The translations under genes were made by a program, and so were the position numbers. A stretch of DNA of 37,426 nucleotides from assembly GCA_035477215.1 (NCBI GenBank), contig DATIKU010000013.1, forward strand, positions 1 to 37,426, in the 5' to 3' direction. This DNA is from Spirochaetota bacterium (GTDB taxonomy: Bacteria > Spirochaetota > UBA4802 > UBA5368). Under the pieces are notes generated by a model. That model saw only the letters and a list, made by a program, of their open reading frames with translations, was not told the origin of the DNA and did not search any database. How positions within the stretch are numbered: the stretch's first letter is position 1; each line of letters opens with the position of its first letter. Of the stretch, positions 24,044 to 32,757 are shown in pieces.

Positions 24044-25547
24044 AGCGCACCCTCGCGGTGATGATGTCGTTGTCGTTGTAAAAGCTGAAGATGGAGCGCT
24101 CGGTACCGCTTCTCGCCGAAATTGAAACGTACGCGATCTCTACGCTCAGTCCGTTCAGGAAATCCCATCCCAGCGACGGCCACAGCACCATGGCCCCGGT
24201 ATGCGCGTCCCACAGAAGGGTGAAGGTCGTTTTCATCCTTCCGCCGAGGAATTCATCCTGAAGGCGTACGGCAAGTACATCGGTGATGAGCGGTGGCATA
24301 ATGCCGTCGTCGAAATAGCGCGACTGGTTCCACTCGACGGTCAGCACGGTTTCGCCCTCGTGGCCTTCGAGGAGGAGGCCAAGCGGAATGAAATAATTGA
24401 AGCCCGCGGAGTAAGACACGAAGTGGCCCGTACGCACCTCGAAGGGGAAGCGTACCTGGGGCGTGTAGACCTGGCCGACGACACCCGCCTTGTCGGGCGA
24501 GTAGACCGCCTCCGCCTGCACTACGACCCGGTCGAAATTCAGGGAGAAATCGACGCCGGCCATGGTAACCGAGTGGTATTCGGGGCGTACAAGGATGGTG
24601 ACCGGCTCGTTCGGGGCGATGAGCGTACGCATGGGCCGGAAGACCGGTTCGCGGTCGGGGCCGCGGTAAACGCTTGCGGCGAAATCGACGCCGGCGACGC
24701 TTGCGGCGTAGCGGGCGCCGGCGGCGGCGTTTGCAAAGGTTGCGGGAAGGCCCCCGGGCTCCTCGATGCTGACGGGGAACGGGCCCTCGCGATACCTGAT
24801 CTCCCAGAAGTTTCCCACAGGGGCGAGCAGCATGGGAATATGCACCGGCACCACCACGACCTCGAGTGTGGCGTCACCGATGAAAAACATGCCGCTGAGC
24901 GAGGGGACCCCCGCCTTCAGCTCGTCGTCGGCGCGAAAGAGCGCCTCCCTGAGGTCGAAGGGATTGAAATAGGAGGTGGGATTGAACACATCGGCGGTAC
25001 CCCATCCGTAAATCTGGTTGCCGGCGCGCAGGCGAATGTTCCCGAAACTCTTGTTTACATAGAGCTCCCTGAAGGAGGCCTCCGCACTCCGGTCCGAGAC
25101 CGCCAGGTTGCGCCGCACGCGGGCGTTTTCGGCGAATGCGTATTCCGCATCGAGCGAATCGGCCGCAAGGCCGGCGTTTCCGTACACGTTGCCGGTCGCC
25201 CTCAGATACAGGTCGTCGGGGCCGTATTTTACATCGAAATTTAATCGAAGTTCGCGCTTCTTCACCGCGTCCGGGGCCTCCTGCTCCGTGATCGCGTGCA
25301 CGAGCGTTCGGAGTTCGGCGAATCCCTTGAAATCGCAGGGGATGCCCAAAGCCTCTCCCCGGCCGGTTTCGTCAGCGCCGCGCGGGTTTTCTTCCGGAGC
25401 CGAATCCGGATTCGATGTAACCGCGAAAAGCTCCAGGGATGTGAGGCCGCACGCGAAGGGCGACGCGAGCACCAGCCCCGTAACGATCAGCGCCGATTTG
25501 GCGCGAAACCGCCAGAGAATTTCCGGGTGATACCGGCGGCGTTTCAT
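24033..25547 (-). CDS. Predicted outer-membrane beta-barrel protein, DUF1302-like
   Basis: The 504-residue protein has an N-terminal hydrophobic signal segment (about residues 17-36) and then mostly amphipathic strands ending in an alternating pattern (NDIITARVRYAL). The motif YGWGTADVFNPTSYFNPFD matches the 'WG..D..NP...NP.D' pattern of DUF1302-type outer-membrane proteins. It overlaps the TetR stop by four bases and the following lipoprotein gene by 11. Family relatives are found near lipid or hydrocarbon metabolism genes; here that role is only inferred. Confidence 0.72.
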   Translation of the reverse strand: MKRRRYHPEILWRFRAKSALIVTGLVLASPFACGLTSLELFAVTSNPDSAPEENPRGADETGRGEALGIPCDFKGFAELRTLVHAITEQEAPDAVKKRELRLNFDVKYGPDDLYLRATGNVYGNAGLAADSLDAEYAFAENARVRRNLAVSDRSAEASFRELYVNKSFGNIRLRAGNQIYGWGTADVFNPTSYFNPFDLREALFRADDELKAGVPSLSGMFFIGDATLEVVVVPVHIPMLLAPVGNFWEIRYREGPFPVSIEEPGGLPATFANAAAGARYAASVAGVDFAASVYRGPDREPVFRPMRTLIAPNEPVTILVRPEYHSVTMAGVDFSLNFDRVVVQAEAVYSPDKAGVVGQVYTPQVRFPFEVRTGHFVSYSAGFNYFIPLGLLLEGHEGETVLTVEWNQSRYFDDGIMPPLITDVLAVRLQDEFLGGRMKTTFTLLWDAHTGAMVLWPSLGWDFLNGLSVEIAYVSISARSGTERSIFSFYNDNDIITARVRYAL

Positions 25548-26122
25548 CGGCGAATACCGGTAAGGATAAATCCGGACAGCATCTTAGCCACCTCCTCGTC
25601 GCTGTAGCGATCGATCTTCAGCGACGGCAGTATATGCGAACTGGCGAAAAACGACATGGAGGATATGATGAACAGCTTGATGAAGAACTCGTAATCGAGA
25701 TCCTTGAGCTTCCCGGTGCGACTCTTGCTTTCGAGCTGGCGGGAGAACCTCTCTTTCCCCGTCCCGATGAAATAGCGCATCATCCTGTCGGTGTGCCTGC
25801 CTTCGAACTCGCTCAGGTCGATGAAGATGAGCTTGAAGAGATCGCGGTTGGAATCGACCGATTTTTTTACGGCGAGTATGAGCCGGTCTATATTAAAAGG
25901 GAAGTCCTCGGTGATTTCCCGGAAGGTGCCCGATAGGGTTTCGATGAGGGCCTTCGGGTCGAGCAGCTCCTCGAAAAGCTCGTCCTTGTTGCGGAAGTGG
26001 TTGTAAATGTTTCCGAGCGACACTCCGGCCTTTTCGGCGATCTGCCGCAGGCCGGTGGCGGAAAAGCCCTGTCGCGAAAACAGTGTCCGCGCGGAATTGA
26101 CGATCTTTTGTCTGTGTGTCAT
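25544..26122 (-). CDS. TetR/AcrR-family transcriptional regulator
   Basis: The 192-residue protein has a typical TetR helix-turn-helix (residues 5-50) with ATGLRQIAEKAGVSLGNIYNHF. The C-terminal domain is helical and not specific enough to predict a ligand. Its start lies 21 bases from the palindromic site at 26143-26158. Its stop overlaps the next gene's start, so it is the first gene of the operon with the barrel protein and lipoprotein and probably represses itself and them. Confidence 0.92.
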   Translation of the reverse strand: MTHRQKIVNSARTLFSRQGFSATGLRQIAEKAGVSLGNIYNHFRNKDELFEELLDPKALIETLSGTFREITEDFPFNIDRLILAVKKSVDSNRDLFKLIFIDLSEFEGRHTDRMMRYFIGTGKERFSRQLESKSRTGKLKDLDYEFFIKLFIISSMSFFASSHILPSLKIDRYSDEEVAKMLSGFILTGIRR

Positions 26123-26142
26123 CCCATCACCCTAAAATGAAC

Positions 26143-26158
26143 AAACGTTCGTTCGTTT
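26143..26158. promoter_or_regulatory. Putative TetR operator
   Basis: AAACG (26143-26147) and CGTTT (26154-26158) form a perfect inverted repeat around TTCGTT, in the form common for TetR-family targets. It sits immediately upstream of the regulator gene and before asd. The remaining space to 26421 holds no gene. Confidence 0.6.
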
Positions 26159-26227
26159 ACGGTCTAAAACATCACCCGCCGGATGTCAACAAAATTCTGA
26201 ATTTTTATTGTATCCGAATGAATATCC

Positions 26228-26257
26228 TTGACAAACCCCAAGGCGCGCCATTGCTAT
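26228..26257 (+). promoter_or_regulatory. Possible promoter for asd
   Basis: TTGACA at 26228-26233 is followed after 18 bases by TGCTAT (26252-26257), a weak -10. The asd start codon is 165 bases further on, leaving a long untranslated leader. Confidence 0.35.
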
Positions 26258-26421
26258 TCATCCTACATGAATTTGTGAAGATTAAACACTATACACCGAC
26301 TGTTGTTTAAGGCACGTATCGGAGGGGGTTCTTTCCATCAAAAGGAGAGGGCCCTCTCGCTACAAAACTGTTTTTCGACAACCGCCGAATAGTGTTGATA
26401 TAGACGAGAGGGGGTCGGCCG

Positions 26422-27438
26422 ATGAAAAAGTACAACGTGGTGATTCTCGGGGCGACCGGCGCCGTGGGTATCGAGTTTCGAAAGATACTGCTCGAGCGGA
26501 AATTCCCCATTGACAGTATCCGCTTCCTCGGGTCTTCCACCGTGGGTAAACAGATCGAGTTCGGCGGTCGCACGGTTACGGTCGAGGCGGTCGGCGACGA
26601 TTCCTTCAAGGGATACGATATCGGGCTCTTCTCCGCGGGCGCTTCGATCAGCGTTCAGGTGGCCCGCAAAGCCGCTGAATCGGGATGTGTGGTCATCGAC
26701 AACAGCTCGGCATGGCGCATGGAGCCGGACGTTCCGCTGGTGGTGCCCGAGGTGAACCCGGACGACGTGGATTGGAACAAGGGAATCATCGCCAACCCCA
26801 ACTGCTCGACGATCCAGATGGTCGTGGCGCTCAAACCGATCCACGACTATGCGAGGATAAAGCGCATCGTGGTCAGCACGTATCAGGCGGTATCGGGGAC
26901 GGGGCTAAAGGCCATCAAGGAACTCGAAATACAGGTGAAGGACATCGTACAGGAGAGGCCGATCTCCCAGCGGAAGGTATACGCCCACCAGATCGCGTTC
27001 AACGCCATTCCGCACATCGACGTGTTCCTGCCGAACGGTTATACCAAAGAAGAGATGAAGATGGTAAATGAAACCCGGAAGATCATGGGAGACGACTCCA
27101 TCGGCGTAACGGCGACCACTGTCCGTGTGCCGGTATATCACGGCCACTCCGAAAGCGTTAACATTGAAACCGAAAAGAAGCTATCGGCGGAGAAGGCGCG
27201 AGAGCTTCTGAAAAGCGCCCCGGGGGTGATCGTCGAGGACGATCCCGCACGGAACCTGTACCCCCTCGCCATAAACGCGGCGGGCAGGGACGAGGTGTTT
27301 GTCGGCAGGATCCGCGACGACGAATCGATCCCAAACGGCATCAACATGTGGATCGTTTCGGACAACATTCGCAAGGGCGCCGCGCTGAACGCGGTGCAGA
27401 TCGCCGAGCTCCTTATAAAAAAGGGGATGGTGAAATAG
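26422..27438 (+). CDS. asd: Aspartate-semialdehyde dehydrogenase
   Basis: The 338-residue protein starts with the NADP-binding motif VVILGATGAVG. The catalytic cysteine is C128 in ANPNCSTIQ, and the active-site histidine region reads RVPVYHGHSE. It makes aspartate semialdehyde for lysine, threonine, methionine and diaminopimelate synthesis. Its length is normal. A purine-rich AGAGGGGGT precedes the ATG. It ends 11 bases from the HD-GYP gene, which converges on it. Confidence 0.95.
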   Translation: MKKYNVVILGATGAVGIEFRKILLERKFPIDSIRFLGSSTVGKQIEFGGRTVTVEAVGDDSFKGYDIGLFSAGASISVQVARKAAESGCVVIDNSSAWRMEPDVPLVVPEVNPDDVDWNKGIIANPNCSTIQMVVALKPIHDYARIKRIVVSTYQAVSGTGLKAIKELEIQVKDIVQERPISQRKVYAHQIAFNAIPHIDVFLPNGYTKEEMKMVNETRKIMGDDSIGVTATTVRVPVYHGHSESVNIETEKKLSAEKARELLKSAPGVIVEDDPARNLYPLAINAAGRDEVFVGRIRDDESIPNGINMWIVSDNIRKGAALNAVQIAELLIKKGMVK

Positions 27439-27449
27439 GCTTAGCGTCG

Positions 27450-28679
27450 TCAATCCGGTTCGGGGTAGCGCTGCCTGATCGAACGGATAAAATCGAGGTT
27501 TTCGAAAAAGACATCGATAAGCTCCGGGTCGAACTTTCGGCCCGAGAGCTTTTTAATTTCATCGAGCACCGAATCCTCCTCCCACGGCTCCTTGTACACG
27601 CGGCGCGACGAGAGCGCGTCGTAAACGTCGGCGAGCGCGACAATGCGCCCGTAAATGGGAATCTCCTCGCCTTTGATCGGTTCGGCCTTTTCCCCGACAT
27701 TCCCTTCGACCGGTTCACAGGTATTCCCGTCCACGCGTCCGGGGTAGCCCGTGCCGTCCCAGTTTTCATGGTGGGTGAGGGCGACGACCGCGGCGACCTC
27801 GTCAAACTCGGACTGCCGCTCGCGGAAAAGGCGGGCGCCGAGATAGGTATGCCGCTTCATGATCTCGAATTCCTCGTCGGTGAACTTAGCGGGCTTCTTT
27901 AAAATAAGGTCCGATATGGCGACTTTGCCCACATCGTGCAGCATCGCAGCCATGCGCAAAATATCCCTGTTCCGGTCGATTGTCGGGCGGGGAACGCCGC
28001 GGCGCTGGGCCCAGCGCTCGTACAATTCGACCGAATACGAGGCAACGCGGTTGACGTGCGCCCCGGTTTCCTTGGGATCCCGAAGCTCGGCCATGCTGAT
28101 CATTCGAAGAAGGAGCGTGCGGGTCATCTGCGCGCGCTGGAGGACCATGCTCGCGATTCCGGCGAAATGAAGCACGTAGGGCTCCAGTGCGCTGTCGAAT
28201 GGGACAAACCCGCCCGAATCGTCCATGGCGTTGATGATCTGTAAAACACCTACGATGTGGTCGCGGCTTGTCTTGAGGGGGACGGTAAGGACCGAGGTGC
28301 TCCGGTACTGTGAAATTTGATCGTATGTCGAATCGAAATGATAGGATGCCTCCGGAGGGATATTGTATACGTCGGGCGTATTGAGTATCTCTCCGGTCGA
28401 GGCGACATAGCCCGAAAGGGACTTTCGGTTGATGGGCAGTCTGAATGTCGTGTATATCAGCTTCTGGCCGTGCGGAAGTTTTTTCCGCAAAGTGTCGTTC
28501 TGAGAGTGGCTGAATACGAGAAAATCGCCGTCGCGGATGTAGATCGATCCGGCATCGGCGTTGACGACCTTCCTCGCCTCGGAGAGGATTCTTTCGAGCA
28601 GGATATCGAGGTCCTGGATATCGTTGAGGTCGGACCCGATTCTCATAATGTCATTCAGTCTGCCGGTGTCTTTGTTCAT
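27450..28679 (-). CDS. GAF and HD-GYP domain protein, likely cyclic-di-GMP phosphodiesterase
   Basis: About 409 residues from the ATG at 28679, which has AGAGGT upstream; the frame extends to 28763 without support. Residues 20-180 form a GAF-like sensor domain (ADAGSIYIRDG; PLKTSRDHIVGVLQ). The C-terminal half is an HD-GYP domain with MLHDVGKV and HHENWDGTGYPG, then DVYDALSS. These are the metal and substrate motifs, so it is expected to be active on cyclic di-GMP. There are no membrane segments. It is divergent from the DUF342 gene at 28904. Confidence 0.92.
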   Translation of the reverse strand: MNKDTGRLNDIMRIGSDLNDIQDLDILLERILSEARKVVNADAGSIYIRDGDFLVFSHSQNDTLRKKLPHGQKLIYTTFRLPINRKSLSGYVASTGEILNTPDVYNIPPEASYHFDSTYDQISQYRSTSVLTVPLKTSRDHIVGVLQIINAMDDSGGFVPFDSALEPYVLHFAGIASMVLQRAQMTRTLLLRMISMAELRDPKETGAHVNRVASYSVELYERWAQRRGVPRPTIDRNRDILRMAAMLHDVGKVAISDLILKKPAKFTDEEFEIMKRHTYLGARLFRERQSEFDEVAAVVALTHHENWDGTGYPGRVDGNTCEPVEGNVGEKAEPIKGEEIPIYGRIVALADVYDALSSRRVYKEPWEEDSVLDEIKKLSGRKFDPELIDVFFENLDFIRSIRQRYPEPD

Positions 28680-28847
28680 TTTACCTCTGTGCCGCGTATC
28701 GACCCTGTCTTGATTATCGGTTATCGTGCAATTGAAAATAAGCGGGCCCGGGGCAAAAATCAAGGTGATTGGGCCGGGAATAATATTAAATGAATATTTT
28801 CGGTGACGGATACGAAAATAATACTATACCGCGAAACAGCAGTTTGA

Positions 28848-28853
28848 TATACT
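28848..28853 (+). promoter_or_regulatory. Possible -10 box for the DUF342 gene
   Basis: TATACT at 28848-28853 lies about 50 bases before the start codon at 28904. No good -35 is visible at the right distance. Confidence 0.25.
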
Positions 28854-28903
28854 ATGCATGGCCTGTGCGGCGGCCCAAGACCGATGGCGCTCTATGAGGT
28901 TTC

Positions 28904-30634
28904 ATGAAGCTCGCATTATGTTACTTTGACACTGCAGTCTCCAGAATGTTTGTGGAGAAGACCGACGAGAAGGGAGAGAAAGCGGTCACGCTCTCTTCCC
29001 CGCATAACTTTGTTTATCGGGATGAAATAGTCGCCAAAGTGGTCAGTGTCGAAGACCCCGCCGACGCCGAACTTGAAATAGACAAGGGGTACTCATTCCA
29101 TGTTATTGAAAAGAACCCTTCATTCAAACCGGGAGAGGGAATTTACCAGGACCAGTTTTCATCGACTTACAAGGCCTCCGAATACGGATTCGTAATACTC
29201 GATCGGAATACCCAGAGGCTGCGGCTTATTACGCCCATTCAGATATCCAAGGACAAGGTGAGGGCATATTTCGTCATATTTCCCACCAAATTCATGAAGG
29301 TGCCGGCGTATGTCGACATCGAAAAAGCGCTGCAGCAAAGAAAGATACTCGCCATTCTCGACAAGGAATCGATCGAGGAGCAACTCTCCAAGATCGACCT
29401 CGCGCAGCCCGTGGTCAATCGCGTACTGGTCGCAAGGGGGAAAGAGCCGGTTACCGGATACGACGAGTATTTCATTCCGCTCATCAAACTCGAAAAGAAG
29501 GTCGGCAAGGTCCTCGAAGACGGGCGTATGGATTTCAAGGAGGTCGACTCCATAATCGAGATCAGGCGCGGTCAGGAAGTCTTGAAGAAGATTCCGGGGG
29601 TAAAGTCCGAAGACGGCATGGACATTTACGGCGAGAAAGTGGACGCCGCTTTCGAGGCCAAAGATGGATTCAGCAGGGGGGGGCATGTCGTTGAGTCCAT
29701 GGGAGACGGATCGGTCTTCGTATCGGACATCGATGGCTGCCTCAGTCTGGAGGGCAAAAAGATCTCAGTATCGCCGTTCGCCATCATCAAGGGCAACGTG
29801 GATTATGATTCGGGCAATATCGATTTCAACGGTTCGGTTCATGTGCTCGGTTCGGTACTGCCGGGCTTTTCGGTAAAGGCGAGGGGAGACATCATCGTCG
29901 ACAAGAACGTGGACGACGCCTACCTTGAGGCCGATGGAGATGTTACCGTCAAACATGGTATTTCCGGGAAAGGGACGATGAAGATCATCGCCGGCGGCAG
30001 GGTTCGCTCGAAATATATCCTGAATTCAACGGTTGAGGCGGTGAAGGACATCGAAGTGGAGGACTCCATTATCAACAGCAAGGTATTCTCGAACGACCGC
30101 ATATCGGTCACCGCGCGAAACGGAAAAATCATAGGCGGCGAGATCATTGCGCGTCACGAGATAGTGGTGAATGTGGCAGGCGTGTCAAGGGAGAACATCA
30201 CGAAGCTCACCGTGGGGGAGAGCCTGTTCGTGGAGAGGGAGCTAATAGAAATACGCCGGGAGGCCGACTCGGTTAAAACGGTGGTTCAGGAGATAATGCG
30301 GAAAATAAAGGCCAGTTTCGGCGAGGGCCTTTTCGAGGACCCCAAAAAGTTTCTGGCGATACTGCCGCCCGTTAAGAAGAAGAACTGCCTGCTCATGCTC
30401 CAGGAGCTCACGGCGCACAACAGGGAGCTCGGCGAAATCAATAAAAAGCGCATCGAGGTGGAGGCGAAGCTCAAGCTGGAGCGCGACCCGGTGGTCATCG
30501 TCACCGAGGAGGTGTTCCCCGGAACGGTGATAAGCATCAAGAAACGCAAGCGCCGGATAGAGGAAAAGCTCGTCAACGTGAAATTCTACGAGGATCCCTC
30601 CGACAAGGAGATCCGCTACACGGCCGCGGTGTAG
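28904..30634 (+). CDS. DUF342 (FapA-like) protein
   Basis: The 576-residue protein carries the repetitive beta-helix core of the DUF342/FapA family (about 185-440), with GVKSEDGMDIYGEKV, SGNIDFNGSVHVLGSV and GKGTMKIIAGGRVRSKYI. A coiled coil follows (about 445-540). The first 180 residues are less typical and may be a separate N-terminal domain. Relatives are linked to polar or surface assembly and to flagellar or cell-surface functions, but their activity is not settled. The gene is divergent from the HD-GYP gene, so a shared second-messenger context is possible. Confidence 0.85.
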   Translation: MKLALCYFDTAVSRMFVEKTDEKGEKAVTLSSPHNFVYRDEIVAKVVSVEDPADAELEIDKGYSFHVIEKNPSFKPGEGIYQDQFSSTYKASEYGFVILDRNTQRLRLITPIQISKDKVRAYFVIFPTKFMKVPAYVDIEKALQQRKILAILDKESIEEQLSKIDLAQPVVNRVLVARGKEPVTGYDEYFIPLIKLEKKVGKVLEDGRMDFKEVDSIIEIRRGQEVLKKIPGVKSEDGMDIYGEKVDAAFEAKDGFSRGGHVVESMGDGSVFVSDIDGCLSLEGKKISVSPFAIIKGNVDYDSGNIDFNGSVHVLGSVLPGFSVKARGDIIVDKNVDDAYLEADGDVTVKHGISGKGTMKIIAGGRVRSKYILNSTVEAVKDIEVEDSIINSKVFSNDRISVTARNGKIIGGEIIARHEIVVNVAGVSRENITKLTVGESLFVERELIEIRREADSVKTVVQEIMRKIKASFGEGLFEDPKKFLAILPPVKKKNCLLMLQELTAHNRELGEINKKRIEVEAKLKLERDPVVIVTEEVFPGTVISIKKRKRRIEEKLVNVKFYEDPSDKEIRYTAAV

Positions 30635-30665
30635 ACTCACTGGTTTCATATGGGCCGACTTGAAG

Positions 30666-30818
30666 AGTGAGAATTGAAATCCCGGGTGAACATGGTGTTA
30701 TCGCGAGGAGCGCGGCGACGCGGCGATCTCAAAAGGCGGGAAGTTATTCGATAAAGCCCGGCATGAAAAGAGATTGCCACGCCCCGGAGAGACCGGGGCC
30801 TACAATGACAGACTATTC
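30666..30818 (-). repeat. Dispersed palindromic element, copy 3 (opposite orientation)
   Basis: Read on the minus strand it repeats copy 1: GAATAGTCTGTCATTG at the start, then the GGGGCGTGGCAATCTC phrase, then the core GCCTTTTGAGATCGCCGCGTCG (30737-30716) and CGCGCTCCTCGCGATAACACC. The outer flank CCGGGATTTCAATTCTCAC also matches copy 2. It fills most of the 354-base gap between the DUF342 and tatA genes. Confidence 0.8.
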
Positions 30819-30871
30819 GACGTAATGCGTATCACGCCTTCACGGAAGCATTCCCCGAAGAATTTATTAAT

Positions 30872-30899
30872 TTGACAAAACCGCGCTCTCATATATGAC
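30872..30899 (+). promoter_or_regulatory. Putative promoter for tatA-fdhE
   Basis: TTGACA at 30872-30877 is followed after 16 bases by TATGAC (30894-30899), with TATATG overlapping it. The tatA start codon is 90 bases downstream. Confidence 0.45.
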
Positions 30900-30988
30900 G
30901 GAGCTTGGTTTTCGGACTTTTCGAAAATTCCGGGCAAGAGCGGTCTTTCCCGGTGCTCAACAACTCTACCACTTCTCCGGAGGTCGCC

Positions 30989-31153
30989 ATGGGAATGCCT
31001 GGCATTTGGGAGCTGGTTATAATCTTCCTGATCGTGCTGCTTGTTTTCGGCGCCGGTAAAATACCGAAAATCGCCAAGGACGTTGGCAGCGGCATACGCG
31101 AATTCAAGAAATCGATTACCGGCGAAGACGAAAGCGCGGATAAAAAAAAGTAG
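30989..31153 (+). CDS. tatA: Sec-independent translocase subunit TatA/TatE
   Basis: The 54-residue protein starts at the ATG at 30989, with GGAGG upstream; a longer frame from 30905 adds a hydrophilic head and is unlikely. It has one transmembrane helix (about 5-22) with an N-terminal Glu (WELV), the hinge FGAGKIPKIAKD, the amphipathic helix GSGIREFKKS and a charged tail. This is the TatA/TatE fold. It forms the protein-conducting part of the Tat system, which exports folded proteins. No tatB or tatC is nearby. fdhE follows by six bases. Confidence 0.92.
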   Translation: MGMPGIWELVIIFLIVLLVFGAGKIPKIAKDVGSGIREFKKSITGEDESADKKK

Positions 31154-31159
31154 GCACGA

Positions 31160-32008
31160 ATGCGAAGTCATCGCGAATATCTCGATAAGGCGTTACAGCA
31201 CGCCGTGAGGGATGGACATTTGGGGCGGGATTCGGTCGAATTCTTCCGTTTCGTCTACTCGTACCAGGCTGAATGCATCGACGCGTACACCGGCATTGCG
31301 TTCGATGGTGACTGGGTTCGCCCCGGCGAAATGCCGATCGTCAACGGCGATTTATTCGCGATCGCACAGGGAGAAGACACCCTGCTTCGCGAAGGGATGG
31401 GCATGCTGCTTTCGAAAATCTCGGAGCTTCACTGCGGGATGGACTTCGACCCTCTGCGGGACTTTTTTTCAGTCGGTACGGATCCGATGAACCGGGCCGC
31501 CCGGGCGCTCCTTACGCGGGATTTCGGCGCCTTATCAGCTCAATCGCAGGCATGCAGTCTCGGCATCGAAGAGTATATCTTTGTGCTGGTTAACTGGCTC
31601 AAGCCTTTTTTCGCGGCCCTGGCGGAAAAGTTCGGTGCCGGTGTGCGGCAGGACGAATGGATGGGGCCGCACTGCCCGGTATGCGGGTTTTATCCAGACA
31701 TGGCCAAGATCGTCGGCGCCAAAGACGGAAGGCGCTTTCTGCACTGTGCGCTGTGCGAGTATGAATGGCATTTTAAACGCATCGCTTGCACGGTATGCGA
31801 TAACGAAGACACGGAAAAACTCGGCTATTTCGCCGGGGAAGGGGAAACCGCTTACCGGATCGATTTTTGCGACGAATGCAAGGGGTATATAAAGACGGTC
31901 CAGCTTGGAAAATTCCGGGAACCGGAAAACTGCGATCTGACCGTCGAAAACATTCTCACTCCGGACCTGGATGCCGCGGCGATGAAAAAAGGATACGCGC
32001 GACCGTAA
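31160..32008 (+). CDS. fdhE: Formate dehydrogenase accessory protein FdhE
   Basis: The 282-residue protein has four CxxC motifs in the C-terminal half: CPVCG, CALCE, CTVCD and CDECK. This is the rubredoxin-like metal arrangement of FdhE, which is needed to mature Tat-exported formate dehydrogenases. The N-terminal half is helical, as expected. It directly follows tatA. The formate dehydrogenase genes themselves are not in this window. Confidence 0.9.
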   Translation: MRSHREYLDKALQHAVRDGHLGRDSVEFFRFVYSYQAECIDAYTGIAFDGDWVRPGEMPIVNGDLFAIAQGEDTLLREGMGMLLSKISELHCGMDFDPLRDFFSVGTDPMNRAARALLTRDFGALSAQSQACSLGIEEYIFVLVNWLKPFFAALAEKFGAGVRQDEWMGPHCPVCGFYPDMAKIVGAKDGRRFLHCALCEYEWHFKRIACTVCDNEDTEKLGYFAGEGETAYRIDFCDECKGYIKTVQLGKFREPENCDLTVENILTPDLDAAAMKKGYARP

Positions 32009-32046
32009 TTTTTTTTGCGCCATCGGTAACATGAATTTTATATTTG

Positions 32047-32196
32047 TACTATGCGACACATACGAAAAGCGCCGGTTCGGCTACCACGCGCGTGTGACCA
32101 GGCAACCGTCTTTCGGTGGGCGGAGAGATTCGATCCAGGGTACACCAATGGGAAACACTGAGCGCGATCGTCGCCTGTGTTGAAAATGGTGAAAAA
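32047..32196 (+). promoter_or_regulatory. Possible structured leader of the ECF transporter operon
   Basis: TACTAT at 32047-32052 is a candidate -10. The following roughly 140 bases hold several short hairpins: GCCG-GTT-CGGC near 32070-32082, CACGCGCGTG near 32085-32094, and ACCG-TCTTT-CGGT near 32105-32118. The stretch GTGACCAGGCAACCG recalls part of the SAM-I riboswitch consensus, but other consensus segments are missing. A riboswitch is possible but not shown. Confidence 0.35.
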
Positions 32197-32757
32197 ATGC
32201 ACGACCGTATCGATATAAGCAACCTCATCATCGCCGTGATCTTCAGTGCGCTGGCGATCGCCGTTCCGGTCATCTTTCACGCCATCGGTCTGGGATCCAT
32301 GTTCATGCCCATGTATCTTCCGCTCGCTATCGGCGCGTTTTTGATGACCCGCGTCAACGCGGCGATGGCCGGTTTTTTTACGCCGCTTATCTCCGCGCTC
32401 GTTACCGGTATGCCGCCGTTTTATCCCCCGGTTGCGTTCGTCATGATGCTGCAACTTGCCGTATTCTGCTTTACCATCTCGCTTATGACGCACCGCTTTA
32501 AATTCGGTGTTATTGTCTCATTGGCGGTTGCCGTCCTTCTCGACCGTTTTCTGCTAATGGCGCTCTTTTATCTGGTGTATCCGCTCTTTTCCATCGATTC
32601 GCGCATAATAACGCTGTATGATCTGCTGAAGTCACTGCCCGGTATTGCGCTGTTGTTCATCGTCGTGCCGCTTGCCGTTTTGCGCTGTGGCGCGATACTG
32701 CGGAAGAATTCCCTTCATCTTTTTGAACACCGCCACGGAGAGAACCATGAGCACTGA
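32197..32757 (+). CDS. ECF transporter S component (substrate-binding membrane protein)
   Basis: About 186 residues from the ATG at 32197. It has six likely membrane helices and the start pattern LIIAVIFSALAIAVPVIFHA, typical of small S components. The segment GFFTPLISALVTGMPPFYPP also fits that family. Its substrate cannot be read from sequence. The next gene overlaps its end by 11 bases. The T component and ATPase lie downstream of the methyltransferase gene, so the four genes appear to form one transport unit. Confidence 0.72.
   Translation: MHDRIDISNLIIAVIFSALAIAVPVIFHAIGLGSMFMPMYLPLAIGAFLMTRVNAAMAGFFTPLISALVTGMPPFYPPVAFVMMLQLAVFCFTISLMTHRFKFGVIVSLAVAVLLDRFLLMALFYLVYPLFSIDSRIITLYDLLKSLPGIALLFIVVPLAVLRCGAILRKNSLHLFEHRHGENHEH

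Noticed and set aside
32089-32110. SAM-I riboswitch called outright from the GGCAACC stretch
   Set aside because: Only one segment fits; the opening stem, the kink-turn and the closing segments of the consensus are not visible. Kept only as a candidate leader.
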